This document shows, one piece after another, positions 43,766 through 53,261 of a DNA stretch of 64,000 bases. The notes beneath the pieces were generated by a model. The model ran no database searches. It was given only the letters and a program-made list of their open reading frames with translations, and was not told where the DNA came from. This DNA comes from Roseivirga misakiensis (GTDB lineage: Bacteria; Bacteroidota; Bacteroidia; Cytophagales; Cyclobacteriaceae), in contig NZ_MDGQ01000004.1 in the NCBI RefSeq assembly GCF_001747105.1, positions 248,001 to 312,000 on the forward strand, written 5' to 3'. Positions within the stretch are counted from its first letter, which is position 1; every line of letters starts with the position of its first letter. The position numbers and the translations under genes are program-made.

Positions 43766-45271
43766 TTACGCTAAAGTTTCAATTGCCTTATCTATACGAC
43801 TGATGACTTCTTTTGGACCTAAAATTGACATAATTGCCATTAAATCAGGTCCACCAGCTTGACCTGTAAGTGCGAGCCTCAAAGCAGGCATCACTCTTCC
43901 TAAAGGTGTATCATCTTTTGCTAAAAAAGACATAAAGAGTTCTCTTACATCTTCCTTAGACACGTGATCGAAGTTAGACAGTTCAGCAGAAAATCCCTGC
44001 AACTTTTTAACTGCTAAGTCATTCCACTTTTTTCGAGTAGTTTTTTCATCATAAACCGAAGGAGACTCAAAAAAGAAACTACCGGCTACTTTCATTTCTT
44101 GGATGAATGTCACCCTTTCCTTTAACGCAGCCACGATGGCTAAAGATTTACTTCTTTCAATAGGCTCATCAAAAAGGTTTGAATATACATCGGCCAATTC
44201 ATCATCAGACCTTGCCCTTAGATATTGTTCATTGAACCATTTTGCCTTATCGATATCAAAGCGTGCACCAGCTTTATTTATTCTTTCGATTGTGAAGGCG
44301 TCGATCAATTCTGTCAAAGAGAAAATCTCATCTTCTCCTCCTGGGTTCCAGCCGAGGAAAGCCAAGAAATTGATAAATGCATCTGATAGGTATCCCTGTT
44401 CTTTGAAACCTTTCGATAGTTCTCCCGACTCAGGATCGGTCCAGTTTAATGGAAATATTGGGAAGCCCAATTTGTCAGCCGCACGCTTGCTTAGTTTTCC
44501 ATTTCCATCTGGCTTCAATAATAATGGTAAATGGGCAAATTCAGGCTTTTCCCACCCCAAATACTCATAAAGAAGAACATGCAATGGCGCTGAGGGTAAC
44601 CATTCTTCGCCACGAATAACATGAGAGATGTGCATCAAGTGATCATCTACAATATTAGCTAAGTGATAAGTTGGCATGCCATCAGACTTCAAAAGAACTT
44701 TATCGTCCATAGTAGCGGTATTCACAACTACCCAGTCCCTGACTAAATCCTTGAATCGAACATCTTCATTACGCGGAAGTTTAATTCGGATTACATAAGC
44801 ATCTCCCCGTTCAATTCTTTGTTTTACTTCCTCTTCCGAAAGTGTTAAAGAATTAACCATTTGCATTCTTGTAATGGCGTTGTATTGAGGGTTGGCCACT
44901 CTTGCTTCTTTTAGCCGTTCCCTCATTTCTTCTAACTCTTCGGCGGTATCAAAGGCATAATATGCCTTACCTTCGGCTAGTAACTGGTCGGCATACTGTT
45001 TATAAATATCTTTACGCTCAGATTGTCGGTAAGGCCCGAACTCACCTCCGGCGTTCACGCCTTCGTCCGGAGAAACTCCTGCCCATTCTAGTGCCTTTTC
45101 TATATATTCCTCAGCACCTTTTACAAACCTATTCTGATCCGTATCTTCTATTCTGAGAATAAAAGTGCCATTATTTTTCTTGGCAAATAGGTAATTGTAA
45201 AGTGCAGTTCTAACACCGCCAATATGTAGGGCACCTGTGGGACTAGGGGCAAATCGTACGCGAACGCTCAT
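43766..45271 (-). CDS. gltX: Glutamate--tRNA ligase
   Basis: This 501-residue class I aminoacyl-tRNA synthetase carries the HIGH-type motif PSPTGALHIGGVRT (9-22) and the KMSKS-type motif GNGKLSKRA. The C-terminal anticodon-binding region begins near 340. It has no zinc-finger cysteines in the usual insertion, as in many Bacteroidota. It charges tRNA-Glu, and may also charge tRNA-Gln if the cell uses the amidotransferase route. A -7 element 18-25 nt upstream gives a short leader. Confidence 0.97.
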   Translation of the reverse strand: MSVRVRFAPSPTGALHIGGVRTALYNYLFAKKNNGTFILRIEDTDQNRFVKGAEEYIEKALEWAGVSPDEGVNAGGEFGPYRQSERKDIYKQYADQLLAEGKAYYAFDTAEELEEMRERLKEARVANPQYNAITRMQMVNSLTLSEEEVKQRIERGDAYVIRIKLPRNEDVRFKDLVRDWVVVNTATMDDKVLLKSDGMPTYHLANIVDDHLMHISHVIRGEEWLPSAPLHVLLYEYLGWEKPEFAHLPLLLKPDGNGKLSKRAADKLGFPIFPLNWTDPESGELSKGFKEQGYLSDAFINFLAFLGWNPGGEDEIFSLTELIDAFTIERINKAGARFDIDKAKWFNEQYLRARSDDELADVYSNLFDEPIERSKSLAIVAALKERVTFIQEMKVAGSFFFESPSVYDEKTTRKKWNDLAVKKLQGFSAELSNFDHVSKEDVRELFMSFLAKDDTPLGRVMPALRLALTGQAGGPDLMAIMSILGPKEVISRIDKAIETLA

Positions 45272-45288
45272 ATCAATAAATTAGGCCG

Positions 45289-45296
45289 CAAATATA
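45289..45296 (-). promoter_or_regulatory. TAnnTTTG element of gltX
   Basis: TATATTTG on the minus strand places the start site near 45283, about 12 nt before the gltX ATG. It lies between gltX and ridA, so gltX has its own promoter. Confidence 0.5.
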
Positions 45297-45321
45297 TGAA
45301 TACTTGAAGAATGACCGATGA

Positions 45322-45705
45322 TTATAGGTCAACTGCAATACAAGAAATCTCTACATTTACATCTTTTGGCAACCGAGCTACTTCTACTGTTTCTCGTGCT
45401 GGTGGATTCTCTTTAAAATACATACCATAAGCTTCGTTTATTGTACCAAACTGGTTCATATCCTTGATGAAAATCGAACATTTTACAACGTTTTTAAAAC
45501 CCATTCCAGCCTCACTTAATACAGCTTCCAAGTTCTTCATTACTTGATGGGTTTCCTCTGTTATGTTCTCATTGATCATTTCTCCAGTGAGCTGATCAAA
45601 TGGGATTTGACCTGAAACATATAGCGTATTCCCCGCTTTAACAGCTTGACTATAAGGTCCAATGGGCGCCGGTGCCTGATCACTTGTAACAATGGTCTTT
45701 GTCAT
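45322..45705 (-). CDS. ridA: RidA family enamine/imine deaminase
   Basis: This 127-residue trimeric protein hydrolyses reactive enamines/imines such as 2-aminoacrylate released by PLP enzymes. It has the family start PIGPYSQAVKAGNTLYVSGQ, the substrate-carboxylate arginine R104 (PPARETVEVA) and the final VARLPKDVNVEISCIAV. It looks like a generic RidA, not the 2-aminomuconate deaminase type, though it could contribute to that step. It is encoded alone on the minus strand upstream of gltX with a 50-nt gap. Confidence 0.93.
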   Translation of the reverse strand: MTKTIVTSDQAPAPIGPYSQAVKAGNTLYVSGQIPFDQLTGEMINENITEETHQVMKNLEAVLSEAGMGFKNVVKCSIFIKDMNQFGTINEAYGMYFKENPPARETVEVARLPKDVNVEISCIAVDL

Positions 45706-45729
45706 AGTTTAATTGTTTAATAGAATCCA

Positions 45730-45737
45730 TACTTTTG
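45730..45737 (+). promoter_or_regulatory. TAnnTTTG element before the 3HCDH-like gene
   Basis: TACTTTTG predicts a start site near 45743, about 12 nt before the ATG at 45755. Confidence 0.45.
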
Positions 45738-45754
45738 TCTCAAATTAGTGATTT

Positions 45755-46417
45755 ATGAAGATTCTGGTTGTCGGTACAGAAAGAGATTTCGAAGAATTTG
45801 AAAATAAGTTTGGTATTGATCATGACCTGACGCTCGATAAGCGGTACCAATTCCAATCAACGTTCGCTTCTTTTGATCTAGTCTTTGATTTCTTTATTGG
45901 AGACGATCCTGAGCTTTTCAACAACTATATTGGTTTAGAAGGTGTCAGACTCTTTATTAACATACCAAAGATTTCTCTCCTAGAGTTGTCCTACTTTCAA
46001 AACCATGAATTCGATATTAAGATATTTGGGTTCAATGGACTTCCTACATTTACCGATAGGTCTTTACTTGAGGTTTCACTTCTAAACGACCAATATAAAG
46101 ACGAGTTGACCGCAATTTGTGCGTCTTTGAAAACAGATTTCCAGATTGTGAAAGATAGAGTAGGCATGATTACTCCTAGAATCATATGCATGATTATTAA
46201 TGAAGCATTTTATACGGTTCAGGAAGGGACAGCTAGCCCTGAAGATATAGATCAAGGAATGAAATTAGGAACCAATTACCCTTATGGTCCATTCGAGTGG
46301 AGTCTAAAAATTGGCATCAAGAACGTATACGAATTGTTAGAGGCAATCTATGACGACACCAAAGACGAACGATACAAAATCTGTCCCGCTTTAAAGCAGG
46401 CTTACCTAAAACTATAA
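45755..46417 (+). CDS. 3-hydroxyacyl-CoA dehydrogenase-like protein lacking catalytic motifs
   Basis: This 220-residue protein has a clear C-terminal 3HCDH domain (about 130-215; DRVGMITPRIICMIINEAFY, ASPEDIDQGMKLGTNYP, GPFEW). The N-terminal half is a worn Rossmann-like region: the NAD-binding GxGxxG is absent (VVGTERDF), and the segment aligned to the catalytic HFFNP motif reads FGFNGLP (91-97), with Gly in place of His. It is therefore unlikely to be an active dehydrogenase and may be a binding or regulatory protein. It has its own promoter and a strong terminator. Confidence 0.8.
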   Translation: MKILVVGTERDFEEFENKFGIDHDLTLDKRYQFQSTFASFDLVFDFFIGDDPELFNNYIGLEGVRLFINIPKISLLELSYFQNHEFDIKIFGFNGLPTFTDRSLLEVSLLNDQYKDELTAICASLKTDFQIVKDRVGMITPRIICMIINEAFYTVQEGTASPEDIDQGMKLGTNYPYGPFEWSLKIGIKNVYELLEAIYDDTKDERYKICPALKQAYLKL

Positions 46418-46449
46418 TAAAAAAGGGAGCTTTCAGCTCCCTTTTTTAT
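46417..46449. terminator. Bidirectional intrinsic terminator
   Basis: A perfect 12-bp inverted repeat (46419-46430 with 46436-46447, 5-nt loop) has A-run and T-run flanks on both sides and sits exactly between the convergent 3HCDH-like gene and glmS. Confidence 0.88.
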
Positions 46450-48287
46450 TACTCAACAGTAACTGATTTAGCTAAGTTTCTTGGTTGATCAACATTACAA
46501 CCCCTCATGACAGCAATGTGATATGATAGCAATTGCAGTGGTATCACTGACACTAAAGGCATCAAGGCCTCATGAGTATGGGGAACTTCGATGATATGAT
46601 CAGCAATCTCTGCTATATCAGTATCTCCCTCTGTCACAATTGCAATTACCTCACCCTTACGTGCTTTAACCTCTTGTATATTCGAAACTATCTTTTCGTA
46701 TGATGAATCTTTTGTGCCAATGAAGACAACTGGCATATTTTCATCAATTAAGGCAATTGGCCCATGTTTCATTTCAGCCGCAGGATAGCCTTCTGCGTGG
46801 ATATAAGAAATTTCTTTAAGTTTGAGAGCTCCCTCTAAGGCTACCGGGAAATTATAACCTCTTCCTAAGTAAAGGAAGTTGGCGGCATCTTTGAATTTTG
46901 CGGAGATGATTTCAATCTGAGGGTTCAGGTCTAAGCACTTTGCAATTTTTTCAGGTATCGTCTCTAATTCTACTAATAAGCTCCTGTACGCACTTTCTGA
47001 AAGAGTACCTTTTTTCTGAGCAATCATCAGCGCCATCATTGTTAAAACAGAAATCTGAGCAGTGAAAGCTTTTGTACTTGCTACACCAATTTCAGGTCCT
47101 GCATGGGTATATGATCCAGCATGAGTAACCCTTGGAATAGAAGAACCGACCACGTTGCAAACACCAAATATGGTAGCGCCCTTTGATTTAGCAAGATCAA
47201 TGGCAGCAAGTGTGTCAGCTGTTTCTCCAGACTGAGAGATCGCGATAACGACATCATTTTCTCCAATAATAGGATTTCGATATCTGAACTCAGAAGCATA
47301 TTCTACTTCTACAGAAATTCGACAAAACTCTTCAAAAATATATTCAGCGACTAAACCGGCGTGCCATGATGTACCACAAGCGAGGATGACTATTCTATCC
47401 GCATTAACTATTTTATTGGCATAATCATGGATTCCACCCAAATGAAGGTGACCATTTTTAGCATTCAACCTCCCTCTTAGGCAATCTGCCACTGATTTAG
47501 GCTGTTCAAATATTTCCTTGATCATAAAATGATCATATCCACCTTTTTCAATCGCCTCCAATTCAATATCAACAGTTTGAACGTAAGGTTTCATCTCTAC
47601 GTCCTCGATATTCTTTATGGTCAAACCACCATCTTTTATGATTGCTATCTCTTGGTCGTCTAGATAAACAACCTCGTTTGTATACTCAATAATAGGTGTA
47701 GCATCAGATGCCAAGAAGAATTCATCTTTACCTAGACCGACTACTAAAGGGCTTCCTTTTCGAGCAGCAATTAACAAATTTGGATCTTCTAGGGACATAA
47801 TAGCAATTGCGTATGCACCAACAACTTTGTTAAGCGCGAGTCGCACTGCCTCTGCCAAGGGAACCTTCGTATTGAGGTAAATATCTTCTACAAAATTTAT
47901 GAAAACCTCTGAATCAGTTTCACTTTGGAAAGTATATCCCTTGGAGGTTAGGTCTGTTTTAATAGATGCATAATTCTCAATAATTCCGTTGTGAATCATT
48001 GCTAATTTACCACCATTCGAAACGTGTGGATGAGCATTAACATCGTTTGGTTCACCATGAGTGGCCCACCTCGTATGCCCAATACCTATTGTAGATTTAA
48101 GATCATGTTCTTTGGCAAAATCGTGTAGGTCGGCCACCTTACCTTTCTTCTTATAGACGTTTAACTTGTTGTCATTCAAAAGTGCTACACCCGCGCTATC
48201 ATAACCTCGGTACTCAAGTCTTTGAAGACCCTTCACGATGATAGGATAAGCTTCTTTTTTACCTATGTAACCAACAATACCACACAT
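46449..48287 (-). CDS. glmS: Glutamine--fructose-6-phosphate aminotransferase (isomerizing)
   Basis: This 612-residue enzyme makes glucosamine 6-phosphate from fructose 6-phosphate and glutamine, the first step of UDP-GlcNAc synthesis for peptidoglycan and lipid A. The N-terminal glutaminase begins MCGIVGYIG with nucleophile C2, and RLEYRGYDSAGVA follows. Two SIS isomerase domains (about 290-610) contain SQSGETADT and the C-terminal LAKSVTVE. No glmS ribozyme is seen upstream: only 39 nt separate it from the DUF4270 gene, with which it is probably co-transcribed. Confidence 0.97.
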   Translation of the reverse strand: MCGIVGYIGKKEAYPIIVKGLQRLEYRGYDSAGVALLNDNKLNVYKKKGKVADLHDFAKEHDLKSTIGIGHTRWATHGEPNDVNAHPHVSNGGKLAMIHNGIIENYASIKTDLTSKGYTFQSETDSEVFINFVEDIYLNTKVPLAEAVRLALNKVVGAYAIAIMSLEDPNLLIAARKGSPLVVGLGKDEFFLASDATPIIEYTNEVVYLDDQEIAIIKDGGLTIKNIEDVEMKPYVQTVDIELEAIEKGGYDHFMIKEIFEQPKSVADCLRGRLNAKNGHLHLGGIHDYANKIVNADRIVILACGTSWHAGLVAEYIFEEFCRISVEVEYASEFRYRNPIIGENDVVIAISQSGETADTLAAIDLAKSKGATIFGVCNVVGSSIPRVTHAGSYTHAGPEIGVASTKAFTAQISVLTMMALMIAQKKGTLSESAYRSLLVELETIPEKIAKCLDLNPQIEIISAKFKDAANFLYLGRGYNFPVALEGALKLKEISYIHAEGYPAAEMKHGPIALIDENMPVVFIGTKDSSYEKIVSNIQEVKARKGEVIAIVTEGDTDIAEIADHIIEVPHTHEALMPLVSVIPLQLLSYHIAVMRGCNVDQPRNLAKSVTVE

Positions 48288-48326
48288 ACACGTAAGTTTT
48301 CTGAAAAGTAATAATTATAAGGCTGT

Positions 48327-49625
48327 CTACCTCAATTGGGAAAAGAAAATCTTTAATTGAACATCTTCAACAGCAACAGTCAAACCATTAACCGAAAGGC
48401 TCATATTAGTTGGGTAAAGAAACACTTCGTTTCTCCTAAAAATGTCACTCAAATAAGCCTGAGTATAGGTGGTCAAAGATGCTGTGTATGTTCTATCGTC
48501 AGTATTATAGATTAACTGAACAGGTGCATCATCCGATAAAACATTAGCTCCATCCCTTTGAATAGACCTAAAGCCCGAACCATCTGGTATGATAGAGTTT
48601 CTTTCATCTGTTAATGCCATAAACAATACAGGAGGCGGAAAAACACCTTCTGGCAAGTCTCCAATTGGTCCAACTTTAATCTCAGAAAGGTTGACGATAA
48701 CACCGTCATTTTCTGAATTGAATCTCTGAAAGTCAGATAAATCTAGACGAGTTACTACACCTGCTCCTGATTGGACGGTAAGTCTTGATAGGCCTCCATA
48801 GACAACATTTGTCTCCTGTACCACAGAAAAGTCCGTTGCTGATCTGTCGATAGTGAAGTTGTGAAAATTAGGCATACCAGTAGAGTTCATCGTAATTGTC
48901 TTATTGACTACGTCCCCACTACCATCACCCACTGGATCTGAATAATAGAATACCATCTCAAAAGTAGCCCCTATACTCAACCCAAAAATGTTATTCGAAG
49001 CCCCTTCATGCCTCAATACAAAGCCAGGAAAGAAATCATCGAAGGCATCTTGCGTATCGAAGGTAACGTCACCATTTCGAATACCTTCGAAAATCTGGGT
49101 AGACCAAGTTTCATCAACGCCTATTGAGTAAGTGGAATCAAATTTATCTATCATGACATCCCCTGAAGCAAGTAACATATTAGTTTGAGCTAATTCGTTT
49201 CGGGTAATGTAAGTGGTATCCTTGAACTCTTCTCCAATTTGGTAGGCTCTTAGACTCAGTTCACGATTACTCGCGGTATCATACAAATAACTCACTCGGA
49301 AATTTATTCGAGTAGAATCCAAAACAGATTCTTCAAGTGTAGGATGAGTTGATTCATTCAAATCTAATGCGATGAAAGCCTTAGCCTGCATTGTTCCGAA
49401 TTCTGAACCAACGTGCTCTCCGACCATCAACCTTCCGGTACTAGAGGAAGGAATGGAGTCGAGCCACACCAAAGAGGTACCTAATGAAATTTCCTCAACG
49501 TCAAATTCAATTGGCGCTACATCATCAGAGCCCAATCCAAATTCACCTTTCTCCTCACAAGAATTAAATATAACAATGCCCAAGATGAGCGTCGCGTATA
49601 TTCTAATCTTAGCCAACAAGTTCAT
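48327..49625 (-). CDS. DUF4270 family lipoprotein
   Basis: This 432-residue exported lipoprotein has lipobox IFNSC (C23) followed by the EEKGEFGLGSDDVAPIEFDV region typical of Bacteroidota DUF4270 proteins. The rest is predicted as beta-rich domains. The family is probably anchored in the outer membrane and has no known biochemical role. Its start overlaps the upstream synthase-like gene by 17 nt and glmS follows, an order I recall as recurring in Bacteroidota, which hints at a role linked to envelope or glycan metabolism. Confidence 0.88.
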   Translation of the reverse strand: MNLLAKIRIYATLILGIVIFNSCEEKGEFGLGSDDVAPIEFDVEEISLGTSLVWLDSIPSSSTGRLMVGEHVGSEFGTMQAKAFIALDLNESTHPTLEESVLDSTRINFRVSYLYDTASNRELSLRAYQIGEEFKDTTYITRNELAQTNMLLASGDVMIDKFDSTYSIGVDETWSTQIFEGIRNGDVTFDTQDAFDDFFPGFVLRHEGASNNIFGLSIGATFEMVFYYSDPVGDGSGDVVNKTITMNSTGMPNFHNFTIDRSATDFSVVQETNVVYGGLSRLTVQSGAGVVTRLDLSDFQRFNSENDGVIVNLSEIKVGPIGDLPEGVFPPPVLFMALTDERNSIIPDGSGFRSIQRDGANVLSDDAPVQLIYNTDDRTYTASLTTYTQAYLSDIFRRNEVFLYPTNMSLSVNGLTVAVEDVQLKIFFSQLR

Positions 49626-50421
49626 TATATAAGTTATAGTAGGAATCTAAAAAGTCATCGTCTTTCTCTATGGTACTGACTGTTTTACCCTGTCCAATTT
49701 CACTAAATAGGTTGCTTAGCACATCACTAGCTTCTTCTTCAGCTCTAATAACAGCATCAGCGTATTCTGCACCTGTCTTAATGAAACCAGCAAAATCAGC
49801 ACTTTTAAGGTTTTCGAGCATACTATCTTCAATATCCATCATCTTCACTTTATCTAATAAGTCTGCTCCAAACTGGTGAGCAAAAGCATTATTATAAATA
49901 GTGAATACCGATCTCGTATTTTGGAAAATAGGATCGTTTTTGTAGGTAGTTTTTAAGTACAATGGTATTAAACTAGTCATCCAATCATTACAGTGAACGA
50001 TATCTGGCGCCCAGCCAAGTTTCTTCACTGTTTCAAGAACGCCTTTACAGAAGAAAATTGCCCTCTCATCATTGTCTTCATAGAAATTATCTTCTTTATC
50101 GAAGAAAACTGACTTTCTATGGAAATAGTCTTCATTATCAATAAAATATACTTGAAGTTTGGCATTTGGGATTGAAGCGACCTTAATCACTAATGGCTTC
50201 TCTTCTTCACCAACAGAAATATTAATTCCTGAAAGCCTAACTACTTCATGCAATCTATTCTTTCGCTCATTGATGAGACCAAAACGTGGCACTAGAATTC
50301 GAATTTCCATACCTCTCTCTTGCATAGCTTGAGGTAATTTTCTTACAAAATCTGCAACTTCAGAAGTTTGAAGAAATGGTTGAATTTCGTTTGCAACGTA
50401 CAGAATTCTTAATTTTGACAT
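49609..50421 (-). CDS. Glycogen/starch synthase-like protein, N-terminal GT5 domain only
   Basis: This 270-residue protein matches only the N-terminal Rossmann half of GT5 glycogen synthases (LRILYVANEIQPFLQTSEVAD, split as LRILYVANEIQ and PFLQTSEVAD; then PDIVHCNDWMTSLIPLYLK and SVFTIYNNAFAHQF). The C-terminal ADP-glucose-binding half is absent, so it is probably not a full glucosyltransferase; a sugar-binding or regulatory role is possible. The ATG at 50421 is used because the promoter -7 element (50466-50473) overlaps a longer GTG start at 50466. It is the first gene of the operon with the DUF4270 gene. Confidence 0.85.
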   Translation of the reverse strand: MSKLRILYVANEIQPFLQTSEVADFVRKLPQAMQERGMEIRILVPRFGLINERKNRLHEVVRLSGINISVGEEEKPLVIKVASIPNAKLQVYFIDNEDYFHRKSVFFDKEDNFYEDNDERAIFFCKGVLETVKKLGWAPDIVHCNDWMTSLIPLYLKTTYKNDPIFQNTRSVFTIYNNAFAHQFGADLLDKVKMMDIEDSMLENLKSADFAGFIKTGAEYADAVIRAEEEASDVLSNLFSEIGQGKTVSTIEKDDDFLDSYYNLYNELVG

Positions 50422-50465
50422 ACTAAATGGGAATTTAATGAAAACTCTTCCTTGAAAAAGAGCCA

Positions 50466-50473
50466 CAAAATTA
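50466..50473 (-). promoter_or_regulatory. TAnnTTTG element of the synthase-like/DUF4270/glmS operon
   Basis: TAATTTTG on the minus strand predicts a start site near 50460, 39 nt before the ATG at 50421. The last base of the element coincides with the first base of an alternative GTG start, ruling that start out. Confidence 0.5.
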
Positions 50474-50559
50474 CGGTATTTGGGTCAAAAAACCTTCAAT
50501 TTTACAGAAAAAGGCAATGAGCCTGTCATCACCCCTCGTTAATATAGGTTAAATAGAAA

Positions 50560-51408
50560 ATGAAAGTTTTTCAAACCATTGTTCAAATCCGCGAAAAAGT
50601 ACAGTCTTTCAGGGCTCAAGGAAGAACCATTGGGTTTGTACCAACTATGGGTGCCTTGCACCAAGGACACTTGGCTTTAGTCCAGTCATCGAAACAAAAC
50701 TGCGACATTACGATAGCTAGCATTTTTGTAAACCCGACCCAATTCAATAACCCAGAAGATTTAGAAAACTATCCCAGAACATCTTCATCCGACATAGAAA
50801 AGCTTGAGGGAGTTTCATGCGATTTTTTATTCATGCCGTCGAAAGAAGAAATGTACCCGCATGAAAACAGCATTAAGATTCAACTTGGATCAATCGCAAA
50901 TCAACTGGAGGGCAAATTCAGGCCTGGACACTTCGATGGTGTGGGCGTGGTCGTTTCAAAGCTATTTAACATCGTTCAACCTGATCAAGCATTTTTCGGA
51001 CAAAAAGATCTACAGCAATTTTTTATCATCAAAAAGCTAATAGATGAGGTAAACTTTCCGATAACCCTCAACATGGTACCAACAGTCAGGGAGGCTAACG
51101 GACTAGCCATGTCATCAAGAAACTTAAGGCTAAATTCAGATCAAACCGAAGATGCCAGTCTTATTTACAAAAGTCTTCTAAAAGCCCAAAAAATGCTTTT
51201 ATCTCATACCCCAATTCTAGAAGTCAAGGCAAAAATCGAAGAACTATTCAGTACTCAACGATGTTTAGAACTCGAATACTTTGAAGTCATCAATACAGAT
51301 AATTTTGAAAGTGTAAATGACGTTGTTGAAAAGGAAAAAATAGCGATGTGCATAGCAGCTGAAATTGGAAGGGTTAGACTTATAGATAACCTGATGTTAA
51401 TTTCTTAG
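50560..51408 (+). CDS. panC: Pantoate--beta-alanine ligase (pantothenate synthetase)
   Basis: This 282-residue ATP-dependent ligase joins pantoate and beta-alanine. The N-terminal [16 protein letters not shown] (28-43) contains the HIGH-type motif; [40 protein letters not shown] and SSRNLRL are characteristic. It begins a plus-strand operon with panD, a membrane protein and rfaE2, diverging from the synthase-like gene. Confidence 0.96.
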   Translation: MKVFQTIVQIREKVQSFRAQGRTIGFVPTMGALHQGHLALVQSSKQNCDITIASIFVNPTQFNNPEDLENYPRTSSSDIEKLEGVSCDFLFMPSKEEMYPHENSIKIQLGSIANQLEGKFRPGHFDGVGVVVSKLFNIVQPDQAFFGQKDLQQFFIIKKLIDEVNFPITLNMVPTVREANGLAMSSRNLRLNSDQTEDASLIYKSLLKAQKMLLSHTPILEVKAKIEELFSTQRCLELEYFEVINTDNFESVNDVVEKEKIAMCIAAEIGRVRLIDNLMLIS

Positions 51409-51424
51409 CTTTGCGCTCGTTTTT

Positions 51425-51430
51425 AGGAGG
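51425..51430 (+). promoter_or_regulatory. Strong Shine-Dalgarno of panD
   Basis: AGGAGG ends 4 nt before the ATG at 51435. Such a strong site is rare in this window, and it decides the panD start. Confidence 0.7.
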
Positions 51431-51434
51431 AGTT

Positions 51435-51782
51435 ATGCAAATAGAAGTCTTCAAATCTAAAATTCACAGGGCCAAGGTAACACAAGCCGAGCTACATTAT
51501 GTGGGTAGTATCACACTTGATGAAGCGTTGATGGAAGGGGCAAATATCATTGAAAATGAGAAAGTGCAGATAGTCAATGTGAATAACGGTGAACGTTTTG
51601 AAACCTACGTAATTAAAGGTGAAAGAAACAGCGGTACTGTATGCCTGAACGGGCCTGCTGCGAGACGAGTCCAAGTAGGCGATGTTATTATTATTGTATC
51701 TTACGGTATTATGGACGCCGAAGAAGCTAAAAGCCATAAGCCAAGAATAATATTCCCTGACAGTAATAATAAAATAGCTTAG
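51435..51782 (+). CDS. panD: Aspartate 1-decarboxylase (pyruvoyl-dependent)
   Basis: This 115-residue proenzyme makes beta-alanine for pantothenate. With the ATG at 51435 the self-cleavage site falls at G24-S25 in [10 protein letters not shown], the canonical position, and an unusually good Shine-Dalgarno AGGAGG sits 4 nt upstream. A TTG at 51411 would move the site to 32-33 and is rejected. Other family segments are [12 protein letters not shown] and [19 protein letters not shown]. It follows panC directly, completing the branch. Confidence 0.96.
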   Translation: MQIEVFKSKIHRAKVTQAELHYVGSITLDEALMEGANIIENEKVQIVNVNNGERFETYVIKGERNSGTVCLNGPAARRVQVGDVIIIVSYGIMDAEEAKSHKPRIIFPDSNNKIA

Positions 51783-51789
51783 CCCGATC

Positions 51790-52809
51790 TTGAAAATACC
51801 CGTCAAAGACCTTCTCAAGTTAGTATTTTCGATCGCCCTAACTTCCTTCGTAATCTATAATACATCCGAGGATGGTGATTGGAAGCAAGCCCAAGAAGCC
51901 ATTGTAGACTTCAATTACGGTTGGATAATTTTGAGTGTTTTTCTTTCACTCATTAGTCATTTGCTAAGGGCATATCGTTGGAATCTATTACTCGAAACAC
52001 AAGCCTACACGCCCAGGCTTTCCACATCTTTTCTAGCCGTAATGGTAGGCTACCTTTCTAGTATGGCAATCCCCCGCTTAGGTGAGGTGACAAGGTGCGC
52101 TATCTTGAAAAGGTCAAATAACATTCCAATATCATTTTCATTTGGCACCGTAATCACAGATCGTCTACTCGATCTTTTTATGCTAATGTTGCTATTAGGA
52201 ATACTCCTTTCCTTAAAGTACCAGTTGCTAAAGACTTTTTTTACTGATTTTGTTGAATCGAAGGTACCTGTATTACTCGATCTTTGGCCACTACTCTTAG
52301 CCTTTGCGGTTATTGGAATAGTACTCGTGATTTGGTTAGTTAAAAAATCAAGACAAGGTACTAGTGGAAACAGCTTGATTGACAAGGTTATTAACTTTCT
52401 AACAGAAGCGATCAATGGCGTAAAAGCCATCAGAAAAGTCAAAAAACCAGTAGTCTTTTTGCTTGCTACTTTAGGAATTTGGGTCCTCTATTTTTTGATG
52501 CTTTACGTCATATCTTTTGGTTTCGATCCAACTGACGAAATGTCACTTTCGGCTGGATTAGCTGTACTCGTAATGGGTAGTTTTGGCATGGCCACACCGG
52601 TAAATAACGGAATTGGAGCTTATCAAGCCTTTGTTGCCAGTATTTTGGTCGCTTTTGGCATAAACTACGACGATGGTTACGTTTTTGCTGTAATATCGCA
52701 AGGTTCACAGCTTGTGACCGTGATAATAATTGGCTTTCTTAGTTTAGTAGTTCTCAACTTTAGAAAGAAAAAGCAAATTGGAACAGACAGCGCAAAAAGT
52801 ACTCAGTAA
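51790..52809 (+). CDS. YbhN/UPF0104-family multispanning membrane protein
   Basis: This 339-residue protein belongs to the lysylphosphatidylglycerol synthetase TM-region (flippase-like) group, with about eight membrane helices and no soluble synthetase domain. Typical segments are [32 protein letters not shown] and the C-terminal [18 protein letters not shown]. It may move lipids across the inner membrane. The start is TTG at 51790, as the preceding stop is 8 nt upstream and no ATG is near. The next gene starts within its last 32 nt. Confidence 0.8.
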   Translation: MKIPVKDLLKLVFSIALTSFVIYNTSEDGDWKQAQEAIVDFNYGWIILSVFLSLISHLLRAYRWNLLLETQAYTPRLSTSFLAVMVGYLSSMAIPRLGEVTRCAILKRSNNIPISFSFGTVITDRLLDLFMLMLLLGILLSLKYQLLKTFFTDFVESKVPVLLDLWPLLLAFAVIGIVLVIWLVKKSRQGTSGNSLIDKVINFLTEAINGVKAIRKVKKPVVFLLATLGIWVLYFLMLYVISFGFDPTDEMSLSAGLAVLVMGSFGMATPVNNGIGAYQAFVASILVAFGINYDDGYVFAVISQGSQLVTVIIIGFLSLVVLNFRKKKQIGTDSAKSTQ

Positions 52810-53257
52810 AAAGAACCTGAAACAAAAGGTTATTGAATGGCAGTCGCAGAACCTGAAAGTTGTCTTCTCCAACGGTTGCTTTGATATTCTACACTTAGGA
52901 CACATTGACTACTTAGAAAAAGCCAGTGCTCAAGGCGACAAGCTAGTAATTGGTTTAAACTCGGACAATTCAGTTAGACTATTAAAAGGTGAAAACCGAC
53001 CTATTAACAATGAAGAAGCGAGAGCTAGGATGTTGGCCGCTCTGGCTTTTGTAGATGGCGTTGCTGTTTTTGACGAGGAAACTCCAAAAGAACTGATAGA
53101 GTATCTTCTGCCAAATGTTTTGGTAAAAGGTAGTGATTACAATGTAGAAAACATTGTTGGCGCAAAAAGCGTAATTGCCAATGGTGGAACAGTAAATACC
53201 ATTGATTTAGTAGATGGTTATTCCACAACAAGTATTATAGAAAAAATAAAAAAATAG
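52778..53257 (+). CDS. rfaE2: D-glycero-beta-D-manno-heptose 1-phosphate adenylyltransferase
   Basis: This 159-residue nucleotidyltransferase corresponds to the C-terminal (HldE-type) domain of RfaE alone. The motif [20 protein letters not shown] includes the HxGH nucleotide-binding residues; [13 protein letters not shown] and [14 protein letters not shown] complete the family pattern. It activates heptose 1-phosphate for lipopolysaccharide core synthesis. The start is TTG at 52778, inside the preceding gene, consistent with translational coupling. Confidence 0.9.
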   Translation: MEQTAQKVLSKKNLKQKVIEWQSQNLKVVFSNGCFDILHLGHIDYLEKASAQGDKLVIGLNSDNSVRLLKGENRPINNEEARARMLAALAFVDGVAVFDEETPKELIEYLLPNVLVKGSDYNVENIVGAKSVIANGGTVNTIDLVDGYSTTSIIEKIKK

Positions 53258-53261
53258 AAAT

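Noticed and set aside
46449-48326. glmS ribozyme or riboswitch upstream of glmS
   Set aside because: Only 39 nt separate glmS from the upstream gene, too short for the ribozyme, and no conserved core is visible.
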